A stretch of 64,000 nucleotides of DNA from a virus: the IMG/VR virus record IMGVR_UViG_3300010354_005141, positions 1 to 64,000 of that record; one strand, written 5' to 3'. Numbering within the stretch: position 1 is the first letter of the stretch; every line of letters begins with the position of its first letter. Shown piece after piece: positions 41,962 through 51,001 of the stretch. The position numbers and the translations under genes were made by a program. The notes beneath the pieces were generated by a model. It searched no databases. It saw only the letters and a program-made list of their open reading frames with translations, and was not told the DNA's origin.

Positions 41962-42399
41962 TTAAAAGCTATTGTTAAACCATCCAATTTTACGACCTTC
42001 TGCAATTCGGCTATCGTGCTCTTCGACACTACCTGGATAGCGCCATGCCCAGATAGCAACTAACAACATAAAGACTGCTGTGCTAACAATGCCGATAGGC
42101 TTAACACCAGTGAAATACATTATGACTAAACTAGAAGTCATCATGACCAACATAAAGTATTTCATCTTAGTAGGGAAAACACGCTTCTGTCCCCAGTTAG
42201 TTAGGAACGGCCCAAACAGTTTGTGATTGTAAAGCCAGGCATGCATCTTAGGCGAGCCTTTGGCAAAACAATATGCAGCAAAAACCACAAAAGGACTGTA
42301 GGGGATGCCAGGCGTGACAACCCCTACATAAGCCATACCAAGGCTACAAAACCCTAGTATTTTCCATAACCACTGTTTTAATGTATGAATTCCAACCAT
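41962..42399 (-). CDS. DUF454 (YbaN-like) inner-membrane protein
   Basis: 145 aa. VVTPGIPYSPFVVFAAYCFAKGSPKMHAWL-NHKLFGPFL matches the DUF454/YbaN signature (PGLPTTPF-LAAFCFARSS). Three or four membrane segments. Function of the family is unknown. Start overlaps the HNH gene. Confidence 0.8.
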   Translation of the reverse strand: MVGIHTLKQWLWKILGFCSLGMAYVGVVTPGIPYSPFVVFAAYCFAKGSPKMHAWLYNHKLFGPFLTNWGQKRVFPTKMKYFMLVMMTSSLVIMYFTGVKPIGIVSTAVFMLLVAIWAWRYPGSVEEHDSRIAEGRKIGWFNNSF

Positions 42400-42890
42400 T
42401 CTTTAAACCTTAATTGAAAGCCTTCTTTCTTCTTTTTATTTACTAAATCGAAGTAGCTTGGCTTATAAGGTTTGATTTTAGGAATGATCTTTTTATTAGC
42501 ACCTTTGTTTGCATTACAAGGACCGCAAGAAGTTACTGTATTTTCGAACGTAGTTTTGCCACCGTGGCTAGTAGGCAAAACGTGATCAAGTGTACAGTGC
42601 TTTCTTTCAAGCCTAGTGTTGCAATACTGACAGTGATAACCGTCTCGTAGGAAAACATTACCTCTTGAGAATCTAACAGTAGTTTTAGGCTTCATGTAAT
42701 CTTTCAACATGATAACACTAGGAACTGGTGTTTCCCATCGGGCACTGCGTACAATCCAATTTTCGTGCCAAAGCAATACATCGGCCTTTTCAGAGACCAT
42801 GTAGCTTATGGCTTTTTGCCAATTAATTGTGCTTAACGGTAATACACTTACAGGCATACCGTCCGCATTTAGGACTAATGTATCTGCCAT
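42378..42890 (-). CDS. HNH endonuclease
   Basis: 170 aa. Zn-type HNH domain: LRDGYHCQYCNTRLERKHCTLDHVLPTSHGGKTTFENTVTSCGPCN is readable in pieces as CQYC, LDHVLP, SHGG, N and CGPCN-x3-G. Free-standing phage HNH nucleases can be homing enzymes or part of DNA packaging and repair. Upstream space 42891-42956 shows no gene. Confidence 0.88.
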   Translation of the reverse strand: MADTLVLNADGMPVSVLPLSTINWQKAISYMVSEKADVLLWHENWIVRSARWETPVPSVIMLKDYMKPKTTVRFSRGNVFLRDGYHCQYCNTRLERKHCTLDHVLPTSHGGKTTFENTVTSCGPCNANKGANKKIIPKIKPYKPSYFDLVNKKKKEGFQLRFKEWLEFIH

Positions 42891-42956
42891 TTCTAAACCT
42901 CTTAATTGTATTACAGACCCGTTGTTGAGAAGTATTAATTATACACTCAAATATAC

Positions 42957-43505
42957 TTATGCCAAAATATTTTGAGCGAACTCCAAACCGCTTCGATCTA
43001 GTGCTGAATGCCACTGATCTTTATTATCGTTGCCAAAAACTAAATCTATATCGCTTTTGGCTAAACACCAACTTGTGGATTCTTGCCATGGAGGTATTCC
43101 CTTTATTTCACCTAACAATTGTCCTGGGCTCCAACCACATATACCTAATAGTACTCTAAAATACTCTGGACGGTCGCCCATAGCTAATCTAGTCAAAACA
43201 GTTTCATCGCTGCTAACACTAATGTCATCATTAATTCTAAGAGTATTTTTACTAGACCATTCGCTAGTGTGGAGCACACTAAGATTTTTAACGTTTACAG
43301 GACCGCCTACATAGACAAATCCTGGCATGTCTAGGTTAAAACCTATTTGTTTTCCAAATTCAGGTAAACTTAATTGACTGCGCTTGTTGAGCACAAGTCC
43401 GACACTACCTTGATTGCTGTGCTCGGTTACGAGTATTACAGTTTTATACCAGAAATTGCCTTTAAGGGCAGGGGGTGCTATTAATAAACTACCAGTTAAA
43501 TCCAT
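42957..43505 (-). CDS. yqgE: YqgE/AlgH family protein
   Basis: 182 aa, full length for the family. Seen: GSLLIAPPALKGNFWYKTVILVTEH, GSVGLVLNKRS, YVGGPV, LRVLLG-GWSPGQLLGEI. AlgH/YqgE proteins are conserved in Gram-negative bacteria and linked to alginate or stress control, with no defined biochemistry. Very unusual in a phage. AATAAATA lies 5 bases before the ATG with no SD. Confidence 0.88.
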   Translation of the reverse strand: MDLTGSLLIAPPALKGNFWYKTVILVTEHSNQGSVGLVLNKRSQLSLPEFGKQIGFNLDMPGFVYVGGPVNVKNLSVLHTSEWSSKNTLRINDDISVSSDETVLTRLAMGDRPEYFRVLLGICGWSPGQLLGEIKGIPPWQESTSWCLAKSDIDLVFGNDNKDQWHSALDRSGLEFAQNILA

Positions 43506-43516
43506 ATGGATATTTA

Positions 43517-44806
43517 TTATGCATACTGAGAAGCGTGTTTAGCTCTGGTATTTGCGGCTACAACCATATTAGCTGGTCTTTCAAAATTAATTGTAAACCA
43601 TCTAGTGGCTTCTTCAGGTGTCCTAAATGACATATTAGAATATCTTTGTCCTGCTGGCTCGCTTAGTGCAAAGTCAATCTGTCCCTTCCAGTTAGTTCTC
43701 CAATCAGGCACACGTTGTTCTAAGTTATTTGCGCGGCTTGCATGATGTTGAAACAGACCGATGCTTCGTCCTTTGCCATTGTCATTTGGATTGTATGCTG
43801 CTGAATTAAAGGATGATTCAGCACGTATATTTGCTAACATACCGGCAGCATGATTTTTACTTAGGCCTTTAGATAAAATATATGATTTAATATCTTCTGG
43901 CGATACTGTATTCCTTGTTACTCGAGATGTATTTGCGGCAGGAGTTCTTGCCTGTCCACTATCCGAAGATTGCCCTGCTCGTCTAGCATCAACTGCTCTT
44001 TGCATTAATCCGGCACCTGTGTCAGATCGTGTGCTATTATTAGCGGCACCAATTCCTAATGCGCCTAATCCAGCCGCCGGTAACACTGGCGTCTTTCCAC
44101 CGCTGAGCCAATTTTTTACCATACCTTGTAACAAATCACTTAATTCAAACTCTTTTTGTGCTGTATTACCTTGTGTAGCATTTTGTTGTGCTGGTTTATT
44201 ATCTTGTTGTGCTGACTTATTATCTTGTTGTGCTGGTCTATTGTTCTGCCTTGTTGACGACCCAGCCATACTCCTAACTTGATTAGCTACTTCTTTATAA
44301 GTTGAAGATCCGGCGTGGATACCGTCATACAAAGGTTTTCCATTAATATCAATTATAGGAACACTTATTGCACTTTTAATTGCGTTTCTAACTTCTTCTT
44401 GATAGTCGCCGCCGTACCATTCAGCACCGCTACCTTTTGGGCCGCGACCTGGGCCATTAGGAAACAACATAAAAATAACATTAGCTCCTTGAGCCTGCAC
44501 TTTGCTAACTACGTTGGCTACATTAGCTGCAATAATTTTAGGATCTTTTGGGGGTTTCTTATTTTTAAATGCACTTAACATAGCGTTAGCTGTATCATTG
44601 GCTCCCTGGCTAACTAACACTGTAGCACCTTTAGGTATTTTGTCGATGTTGGCTAACATTCCGGTGTCGGTACTAGATTTACCGCCAATTGCTAAATTAG
44701 TCCAATCTCTTCCCCCCATTTTAGCAACCATCACTGCGTGACTGTCACCTATGGTATAAAATTTTGTACTTTCTTCTAAAAGAACCCTAAATTCTGTAAG
44801 TCGCAT
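43517..44806 (-). CDS. SGNH hydrolase fused to phage tail lysozyme
   Basis: 429 aa from ATG 44806 (MRLTEFRVLL), preceded by a GGAG Shine-Dalgarno. In-frame codons upstream are not needed. N-terminal SGNH hydrolase (GDSH, LAIGG, QGANDT, DGIHAG give the Ser-Gly-Asn-His set), a linker with Gln/Asn repeats (QQDNK), then a phage tail lysozyme (ILSKGLSKNHAAGMLANIRAESSF, SIGLFQHHASRA). A virion enzyme that could remove O-acetyl groups from polysaccharide and then cut peptidoglycan. Confidence 0.85.
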   Translation of the reverse strand: MRLTEFRVLLEESTKFYTIGDSHAVMVAKMGGRDWTNLAIGGKSSTDTGMLANIDKIPKGATVLVSQGANDTANAMLSAFKNKKPPKDPKIIAANVANVVSKVQAQGANVIFMLFPNGPGRGPKGSGAEWYGGDYQEEVRNAIKSAISVPIIDINGKPLYDGIHAGSSTYKEVANQVRSMAGSSTRQNNRPAQQDNKSAQQDNKPAQQNATQGNTAQKEFELSDLLQGMVKNWLSGGKTPVLPAAGLGALGIGAANNSTRSDTGAGLMQRAVDARRAGQSSDSGQARTPAANTSRVTRNTVSPEDIKSYILSKGLSKNHAAGMLANIRAESSFNSAAYNPNDNGKGRSIGLFQHHASRANNLEQRVPDWRTNWKGQIDFALSEPAGQRYSNMSFRTPEEATRWFTINFERPANMVVAANTRAKHASQYA

Positions 44807-44807
44807 A

Positions 44808-46019
44808 TTAGCTCCAATCAGGCAAAGGACCACCGTATTTGTGTCCTTTGATTTTATGTCCGCCTACTTTAATACGACTTTTAGGACTCTTACCTAATTT
44901 GTGACTTTTGTTTCCATCACGAGAACGTAGTCCTTGACTCTTGCAACTAGCTAACTGGCTTGCTCCCAGTTCATCATCAGGTTTACTGCTAGTGCATAGT
45001 TTTCTACTGGCTTTGCCTTCTTCACTAAGGGCTAGCAGTTGTGCTTCTAGGTCAGCTAACTGTTCTTCCATTTTAACACAATTGTCTACAGTTCGGCCGC
45101 CTTTCTTTTTAGTGCCCATGCGCTTGTAACCGTCCCAACAGACTTTACCGTCTACACCTTTTTGTTTGCCTTCCTCTACACCTTGCTTAGCCAGCAGTTT
45201 CTTACCAGGTTCCGCTAACTTGTCTTTGGCCATTTGTTGTTTTTGCTTTTCGGCTGCTGCTCTGTATTCAGCACTGTTTATATCTCTGTAAGGAGTCTTT
45301 TGTTTTTCTTTAGGGCCTGAACCTTCCGCCACACTTTCTTTAGGCACACAGTTAGGCACAGTTTTTCCGTTTTTCTTTTTTGTACCTACAGGTTTATATC
45401 CCTTCCAGCAGGGATTGTCTTTAGGATCTTTCAACCCTTCATCTATGTCTCGTTTATTAGCCATTTCTAAACCACGCTTGCGTCTGTCTAACATTCGTTT
45501 AGCTATGTCTTTATACTCACCCTTTTTGGCATGTGGTTCTAGTTCTTTAACTTGTTTTTCTGCTTTTTCTTTATAAGATTTAATAGTTTCGTCACTGAGT
45601 TCATCTAGCTTATATCTCGGAACAGGCTCATGACCTCTGTCAGGTCTTGTTCCTATTCTTGGTTCTCTTTTAGGGCTAGTTCCTAGTGCTACTTCTTGAA
45701 GAGCCTGTTCTAACTGCTGAATATCTTCTTCACAGTTCCAACGGCGTCGTGCTTTACAAATAGCTTTGTCAGGAGTTTTTGCACAACTAATGTTGTGCAT
45801 ATTCATTTGCCCTTTAGATCTAGAACAATAGCTCGATCTACGTTTAGCAGCTTTACCACCTTTTTTTAACTTGCTAGGCTTGGTAGTTACAGCGGTTTTT
45901 AGTTTTGAGCCAGGATTTTCTCTGCGATAGGCATTTACTGCCTTTTGACTCATACCGTCTGTTTTATCTTTTTTGTTAACTTTTTGCCAGTCTTCTGTAA
46001 TAAATTGTTTTGCTCTCAT
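44808..46019 (-). CDS. Cys-repeat virion-type protein
   Basis: 403 aa, strongly basic, starting MRAKQFITEDWQK. Two copies of CW-x-GYK-x2-GTKKK-x-G-x-(T)V-x-NCV (about residues 215-240 and 300-325), and two more Cys regions (YCSRSKGQMNMHNISCAKT near 65; LCTSSKP..LASC near 340). The repeats suggest small metal or disulfide knots. Likely virion or DNA-associated. Function unknown. Confidence 0.6.
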   Translation of the reverse strand: MRAKQFITEDWQKVNKKDKTDGMSQKAVNAYRRENPGSKLKTAVTTKPSKLKKGGKAAKRRSSYCSRSKGQMNMHNISCAKTPDKAICKARRRWNCEEDIQQLEQALQEVALGTSPKREPRIGTRPDRGHEPVPRYKLDELSDETIKSYKEKAEKQVKELEPHAKKGEYKDIAKRMLDRRKRGLEMANKRDIDEGLKDPKDNPCWKGYKPVGTKKKNGKTVPNCVPKESVAEGSGPKEKQKTPYRDINSAEYRAAAEKQKQQMAKDKLAEPGKKLLAKQGVEEGKQKGVDGKVCWDGYKRMGTKKKGGRTVDNCVKMEEQLADLEAQLLALSEEGKASRKLCTSSKPDDELGASQLASCKSQGLRSRDGNKSHKLGKSPKSRIKVGGHKIKGHKYGGPLPDWS

Positions 46020-46054
46020 GGTTTCAGCCCAATATTGTACTGTATTTATTACAG

Positions 46055-46873
46055 TTATTGGGTTAGAAACTCAAATACATTTAACCACTGGCGTTTGCCT
46101 ATTGTAGCTTTTAAGTTGGTAAGATCAGCTTTAGTTGCATGCCTAAAGCGGGATAATTCTTCTTGAGGAACTGGTACAAACTCTAAAGGGACACCTTCTT
46201 GCTCTGCTATTTCTTCTGCAATATCTAAGAAACTATGTGCAAGTCCGCTACCAACATTCCAAATTCCAGACCCATTAACTTGTTTAATGAAGTCAATGTG
46301 TAAACGGCATACATCACCGACCCAAGTCCAATCACGACGAACGTGCTCTGCATTCTCCCATACTGTTATTTTCCCTTCTTTACGAGCCTGTTGACGCCAT
46401 TTCCAAATAGCATTTGCTCTTGATCCACGCAGGTGCATCCACTTTCCGTAGACATTAAAGTATCTGAATCCTTGCACCATTACGTGCTGTTCTTGTTGAA
46501 AGACCCAACGATCAAATAGATACTTTGACCAAGCATAGGGTGTTTGTGGATGGCATGGTGCATGTTCACTAAAGTCTTTTGTATCTCCGTAAACTGAGCT
46601 AGAACTAGCGTATTGGAAATGTACGCCGTGTTTATTACAGTCTTTGAACAATAGTTGACTAAATTCGTAGTTTTGTTTCATCACTAGGTCAACATCGGTT
46701 TCTCGCATGTCAGCAATAGCACCAAGATGTATGACCCAATCATAGATTGCTATATTGGGGAAATCGTTGGGATCCCATTCCCAACCATCAACTGTCCATC
46801 CTTCTTCTTGATGTAGCCAGGATGTCATATTTCGGCCAATAAATCCTTCATGGCCGGTTACTAGGATTTTCAT
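46055..46873 (-). CDS. NAD-dependent sugar epimerase/dehydratase (HldD-like)
   Basis: 272 aa, SDR extended. ILVTGHEGFIGRN Gly motif, SSSVYGDT, catalytic YAWSK (Tyr-x3-Lys), FRYFNVYGKWMHLRGSRA. The latter resembles ADP-L-glycero-D-manno-heptose epimerase. Acts on nucleotide-activated sugars, perhaps altering host lipopolysaccharide or phage glycans. TTAAATA lies 5 bases before the ATG with no SD. Confidence 0.85.
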   Translation of the reverse strand: MKILVTGHEGFIGRNMTSWLHQEEGWTVDGWEWDPNDFPNIAIYDWVIHLGAIADMRETDVDLVMKQNYEFSQLLFKDCNKHGVHFQYASSSSVYGDTKDFSEHAPCHPQTPYAWSKYLFDRWVFQQEQHVMVQGFRYFNVYGKWMHLRGSRANAIWKWRQQARKEGKITVWENAEHVRRDWTWVGDVCRLHIDFIKQVNGSGIWNVGSGLAHSFLDIAEEIAEQEGVPLEFVPVPQEELSRFRHATKADLTNLKATIGKRQWLNVFEFLTQ

Positions 46874-46881
46874 AGAATTAT

Positions 46882-47367
46882 TTAATCTACAAGACTTACA
46901 CCGTAACTCTTTGCGGTAATAAGCAATGCTTCTTTTAAAGTTTGATCGTCAAAGTTTTGCCTAATAATGTTAGCTACTTTAGGTCTAATAATACAGTTAT
47001 CAAATGTCCAAGTACCACCGTAGCTCTTAGGCAAAATATGATCTGCATTTACAGTATGGAAATAGTCGTACTCATAAACTACTTCAGGATCTAAATCCCT
47101 AAATTGACTAGTAATCTTGTTAGCACCTCGTCCGTAGTCTAGTAAGTGTCCTTCAAACTCTAATGGCATTTTTAATACCCACTGATCAACAGTGCCGCCG
47201 TCCCATTTTTTCATTATAGAGTAGGCATAGTCGTATCTTAGGTCATTAGTTTCGGCAACTTTTCTATAACTAGCTGCACACCAATAGGTCTTGCGATCAA
47301 AAACAGCGCCAGTCTGTAACTGACGCTGTTTGATAAGACTATTGATAAGTTCTGTATGTTTAAGCAT
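46882..47367 (-). CDS. HNH-like nuclease without Cys zinc pairs
   Basis: 161 aa from ATG 47367. HTVNADHILPKSYGGTWTFDNC is an HNH core (His, Asn/His, Gly-Gly). No Cys-x2-Cys. It overlaps the ParB-like gene by 8 bases, so the two are co-translated. Possibly a two-part nuclease of the ParB/DUF262 + HNH kind. Confidence 0.7.
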   Translation of the reverse strand: MLKHTELINSLIKQRQLQTGAVFDRKTYWCAASYRKVAETNDLRYDYAYSIMKKWDGGTVDQWVLKMPLEFEGHLLDYGRGANKITSQFRDLDPEVVYEYDYFHTVNADHILPKSYGGTWTFDNCIIRPKVANIIRQNFDDQTLKEALLITAKSYGVSLVD

Positions 47368-48733
47368 TTTTAACAACAGGAATTGTCAAAGGGAATACCA
47401 TCTTAGTTTCAACAGTTGTAGGCTGAACTAACTTCTTGGCATACTCTTTAGCTAAACGTTGTGACAAAACAGAATAGAATCCGGATGCAATCCACATATG
47501 TTTAGCAATTCGGGTTGAATCAACAGAATAATACTTAACATTCTTTTCTTTGTCTTCTTTGGTCTTATAGGGAAACTGCTCTTGCATTTCGTCTTGAATC
47601 TGACGCCATGCTGGTGTTGAACCTTTACCGCTAGTCTTGTTAGGCCATTGCTCACGCAAAGAATTCATTAGTTTTACTTGGAACAAGTCTTTGTCAAACC
47701 CTTTTTCGAAAATCCATTCTTTGTTATAAAGAATAGTTTCAAGAAGACCAATTAGGTCAGCAGTTTCTAAACGCTTCAAAGGCCAAATGTATTCGTACCA
47801 ATCAAGTGCTAGACTTAAAATTTCATCAGTATAGTCTGCTGTTTCAAAAATAGCTTTCAGCTGGCTGATGTTAGAACAGGAACCTTTAAGGTTCTTTTCT
47901 TCTTTGTTTTCGTCGTTGACTAATCTAAAGTTTCTCTTTAGGCTTAGTTCATTAAAGATTTTAAAATTAATAAACTCGTCATCACTTTTGCTAAGATTCA
48001 TTTGTTTACAAACTTCAGCATAACTGATTTCAGTAATATCAATTTTCTTTTTAATACAATAATCTTCAAGACTCTTCTTAATAACCAGGGCGTCACTAAG
48101 AGTAAGTTCAACTTCTGTTGCACGAAGTTTACCTTGGTTCTCGCGTTTGAACATACGAAGATCATCAATATCATCAGTACTAGGAAGAACTTCGTAGGCA
48201 AATTCAGTACGTCCTACAATGCTACCAGCAATGCTTCGTTGTTGCCCCTCGTTAACAAAAATACGATCGTTTGTAGGATCGCGGCGAGCGTTGCCGCAGG
48301 TAAGGCCATCTGGGTTCCACCGACGTAACATTTGCAGAATGTGACGCGGTTTAGGATTACGTTGGCCGCCTTGACCATCTTCACCGTAATTGAGCCAAAC
48401 ATCACGAACAGACCATTTTTGAACTCCCTCAAGCCGAGACTTGCGTTCTTCAAAAGGTAGCAAGATTCCGTCAAGTACACCTGTTGATTTATAGTGCGTA
48501 AGTACTTCTTCTACGACTCGTTGCAGGCTTTCGTTAGCTTTGTTGATAGGAAGTTCAGCAAGGACTTTGTGTTTGTCCATATGAGCTTCAAGTTCTGCTT
48601 CGCTAAATGAAGTAAGACGACGTTTAATAGTAGACTTGTCTGTAGGAATAACTTTAGTTACGTCTGACAGCCAAGTACCGAAACTACGAAAATGATGTTC
48701 TTTTTCAACGGGATTAAAAATTGTAGGTGCCAT
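47360..48733 (-). CDS. ParB/DUF262-like protein
   Basis: 457 aa. RIFVNEGQQRSIAGSIVGR resembles the DGQQR loop of ParB/Srx or DUF262-type domains (as in GmrS and DndB). The C-terminal half is helical and charged. Neighbour of an HNH-like gene. No second known domain. May be the regulatory or nucleotide-hydrolysing half of a nuclease pair. Confidence 0.6.
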   Translation of the reverse strand: MAPTIFNPVEKEHHFRSFGTWLSDVTKVIPTDKSTIKRRLTSFSEAELEAHMDKHKVLAELPINKANESLQRVVEEVLTHYKSTGVLDGILLPFEERKSRLEGVQKWSVRDVWLNYGEDGQGGQRNPKPRHILQMLRRWNPDGLTCGNARRDPTNDRIFVNEGQQRSIAGSIVGRTEFAYEVLPSTDDIDDLRMFKRENQGKLRATEVELTLSDALVIKKSLEDYCIKKKIDITEISYAEVCKQMNLSKSDDEFINFKIFNELSLKRNFRLVNDENKEEKNLKGSCSNISQLKAIFETADYTDEILSLALDWYEYIWPLKRLETADLIGLLETILYNKEWIFEKGFDKDLFQVKLMNSLREQWPNKTSGKGSTPAWRQIQDEMQEQFPYKTKEDKEKNVKYYSVDSTRIAKHMWIASGFYSVLSQRLAKEYAKKLVQPTTVETKMVFPLTIPVVKNA

Positions 48734-48788
48734 TTGGAGCCTTTAAAAAGTTAAGATAAGGTAAGTGTATTGCCATTATCAATTTTTG

Positions 48789-49838
48789 TCAAGCGCCAAA
48801 ATCAAATAGTATTTCAAATTGATTGTCTTCTTGCTCCATAGCACCGTAATCGGTTGCCAGATGTACTTCTCTAGGAACAAACAGTCTATCCATATATTTG
48901 GCTATTTGTCTATGTTGCATACCAATGTCTTTGCCAAAAAATAAACCTGATTGATCTTTGTTAGCTGGTTTTCGGACAGCACTAACACATACATAATCTC
49001 TTTGAGCAAAGAAATCATAGAGTCTTTGGGGATCATAACCGTATTGATTACATTGTTTTGGAACAATTTCTACCTGTACACTAGGACGCCATTTGTCTAT
49101 CGTCTGTTGTGCTCCATGTATAACAAATAACTCAGATCCTTCAACGTCAATTTTGATTGCATCAACATCTTCAAATCCAAAACTATCTATAGTTCTACAA
49201 GGTACATCAACCACATACTGTGACTTCTTAACTTGTTTTTGATTGTAGATAGCAAAGTTGTGACCTCCATGGTCTGGATGATCCTGTATGCCAATCGTGC
49301 CTGTGTTTCTATCAGTAATAGCAACTTCGTGTACTGTAATATTTCCTACCACATTCATAGATTGTGGCTTGCCCTTCCATTTAAACCAACCTGCTTCAGC
49401 TGTTGGGTCTCTGTGTATGCTGCCTTCTACGTCTGTACCTTGCCAATAGATTCCCAATAGCTGGCTGCGTCTAGCTATTTCGATATTAGCTTTGAGCATA
49501 GTCAGCGTAGTAGGTGTAGGTTCAAATGACTCTACATGTTGTGCCCACTCACTATAGGCAATAGTGTTGTTACCTACATTGGCACCCACATCAATAATAC
49601 GGCGGGCGTTAGGATAGATAGTCCTAATTAACCTTGCATTATTGCCTTGATAGTAGACGTTGTTTCCGCTAAATCTAGGGCCTTGCAAATTGTCTATGCT
49701 TAGTAGCCAATAGCATCTCCCAAACTTGTTGATAACTAAACGGAATTGTTGATTTTGGTAAAGACCACTAGGTTCGTCAAAACCAAAAAGGTCTTTAAAT
49801 TCTTGAGATGAAATGGTTGCTGTTAATAACTGCGGCAT
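48789..49838 (-). CDS. FkbM-type methyltransferase
   Basis: 349 aa from ATG 49838 (MPQLLTAT), with SD AGAAGGAG. SAM-binding IIDVGANVGNNTI, then IKIDVEGSELFVIHG and a VQVEIVP end, as in FkbM methyltransferases. Acts on polysaccharide or natural-product hydroxyls. With the epimerase, suggests surface-glycan modification. Confidence 0.88.
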   Translation of the reverse strand: MPQLLTATISSQEFKDLFGFDEPSGLYQNQQFRLVINKFGRCYWLLSIDNLQGPRFSGNNVYYQGNNARLIRTIYPNARRIIDVGANVGNNTIAYSEWAQHVESFEPTPTTLTMLKANIEIARRSQLLGIYWQGTDVEGSIHRDPTAEAGWFKWKGKPQSMNVVGNITVHEVAITDRNTGTIGIQDHPDHGGHNFAIYNQKQVKKSQYVVDVPCRTIDSFGFEDVDAIKIDVEGSELFVIHGAQQTIDKWRPSVQVEIVPKQCNQYGYDPQRLYDFFAQRDYVCVSAVRKPANKDQSGLFFGKDIGMQHRQIAKYMDRLFVPREVHLATDYGAMEQEDNQFEILFDFGA

Positions 49839-49984
49839 ATTAGTTCTCCTTCTAATCAATGTTCGCTGTAAACATTATATATCTGCTGTAAAAAAATATA
49901 GAAAATTAAGTTCAAACAGGTTGCAAAGTTATTCAATCGACATTATTATTACTGTGTAAATCTATATTTTCTCTTAGGACTCAA

Positions 49985-50494
49985 ATGAACATTTTTATCG
50001 ACATGGACGATGTTGTAGCCGATTGGCATGGTCGCGCACAAGAAGTACTAAAACGACGATGGAATAAAAATGGTGACAGAATTCCTCAGGCTGAATGGGA
50101 TAAAATTAAAAGTGATATTAGATTCTATAGGTACTTGCCTTTGATGCCAGGCGCAAACGAATTAGTTAATATGTGCAAAGATTATATTAAACGTAATCCT
50201 CAATATTGTTTGCGATTCCTTACTGCTTTGCCGCATGACTACAGTATGCCGCTGGCTGCACAAGATAAAGTTTGGTGGGCACATGATTACTTTCCTGGCA
50301 TCGATGTTACATTTGGACCATTTAGTCATGACAAATGGAGACATTGTCAACAGCCGGGAGATATACTAATCGACGATAGGCATAGCAACTGTAGAGAATG
50401 GATTAATGCAGGCGGCATTGCACACGTCTATACTACATGGGATAACTGTAAACCTTGGCTTAGGAGTGTATTAAATGACTCAGACGTTTCGTAA
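49985..50494 (+). CDS. HAD-family 5'-nucleotidase (deoxyribonucleotidase-like)
   Basis: 169 aa. N-terminal FIDMDDVVADW (Asp-x-Asp of HAD, Asp6/Asp8), RFLTALP (second motif), and DILIDDRHSNCREW (third). Resembles 5'(3')-deoxyribonucleotidases found in phages, which trim nucleotide pools. First of the plus-strand block. Divergent from fkbM. Confidence 0.85.
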   Translation: MNIFIDMDDVVADWHGRAQEVLKRRWNKNGDRIPQAEWDKIKSDIRFYRYLPLMPGANELVNMCKDYIKRNPQYCLRFLTALPHDYSMPLAAQDKVWWAHDYFPGIDVTFGPFSHDKWRHCQQPGDILIDDRHSNCREWINAGGIAHVYTTWDNCKPWLRSVLNDSDVS

Positions 50495-50642
50495 CTGGTG
50501 TGTAGAAAAATGGTATGAACACTGCGATGAAGTTCTTGCATGGACAGGTCATAGTCCGGAATACCGAAGTCGAGAATATTTTTTAAAGTATCGCTGGTGG
50601 CTGCGAAGGGAATATCAAAGCCAAATGAAGAAAATTAAATAA
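50475..50642 (+). CDS. Small Trp-rich phage protein
   Basis: 55 aa, starting MTQTFRNWCVEKWYEHCDEV, with 6 Trp. Overlaps the nucleotidase (20 bases) and shares its stop with the next ATG (TAATG). Function unknown. Confidence 0.6.
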   Translation: MTQTFRNWCVEKWYEHCDEVLAWTGHSPEYRSREYFLKYRWWLRREYQSQMKKIK

Positions 50643-51001
50643 TGGAACTTAGCATATTTGGGTTACTAGCCCTATTGTTCATTAAACACTGGTACATTGA
50701 CTTTGCCCATCAATCTCGTGAAGAAATTATGGGTAAGGTTAATTACGGAGACATATCTGGCATCATACACAGTTTCAAACACGGCATAGGTACTGTAATA
50801 GTAATGCTAATGTCAGCAGTTAACTGGCCCAGTGCAGTTATTTTGGGAATATTAGACTTTGTTACACACTACCATATTGATTGGTTAAAAATGAAATACG
50901 GTGCTATTGTAACCAAAGATGATAATTTTTGGAATCATCTAGGACTTGACCAGCTGGCGCATTATCTAGTATATTTGTTTATTGTCTGGACTCTTGTATG
51001 A
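50642..51001 (+). CDS. Small membrane protein, DUF3307-like (paralogue of 7035-7403)
   Basis: 119 aa. Same pattern as the gene at 7035: LLFIKHWYIDFAHQ, HSFKHGIGT, HYHIDWLKMKYGA, HLGLDQLAHYLVYL. About four membrane segments. The two copies are far apart and on opposite strands. Function unknown. Confidence 0.72.
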   Translation: MELSIFGLLALLFIKHWYIDFAHQSREEIMGKVNYGDISGIIHSFKHGIGTVIVMLMSAVNWPSAVILGILDFVTHYHIDWLKMKYGAIVTKDDNFWNHLGLDQLAHYLVYLFIVWTLV

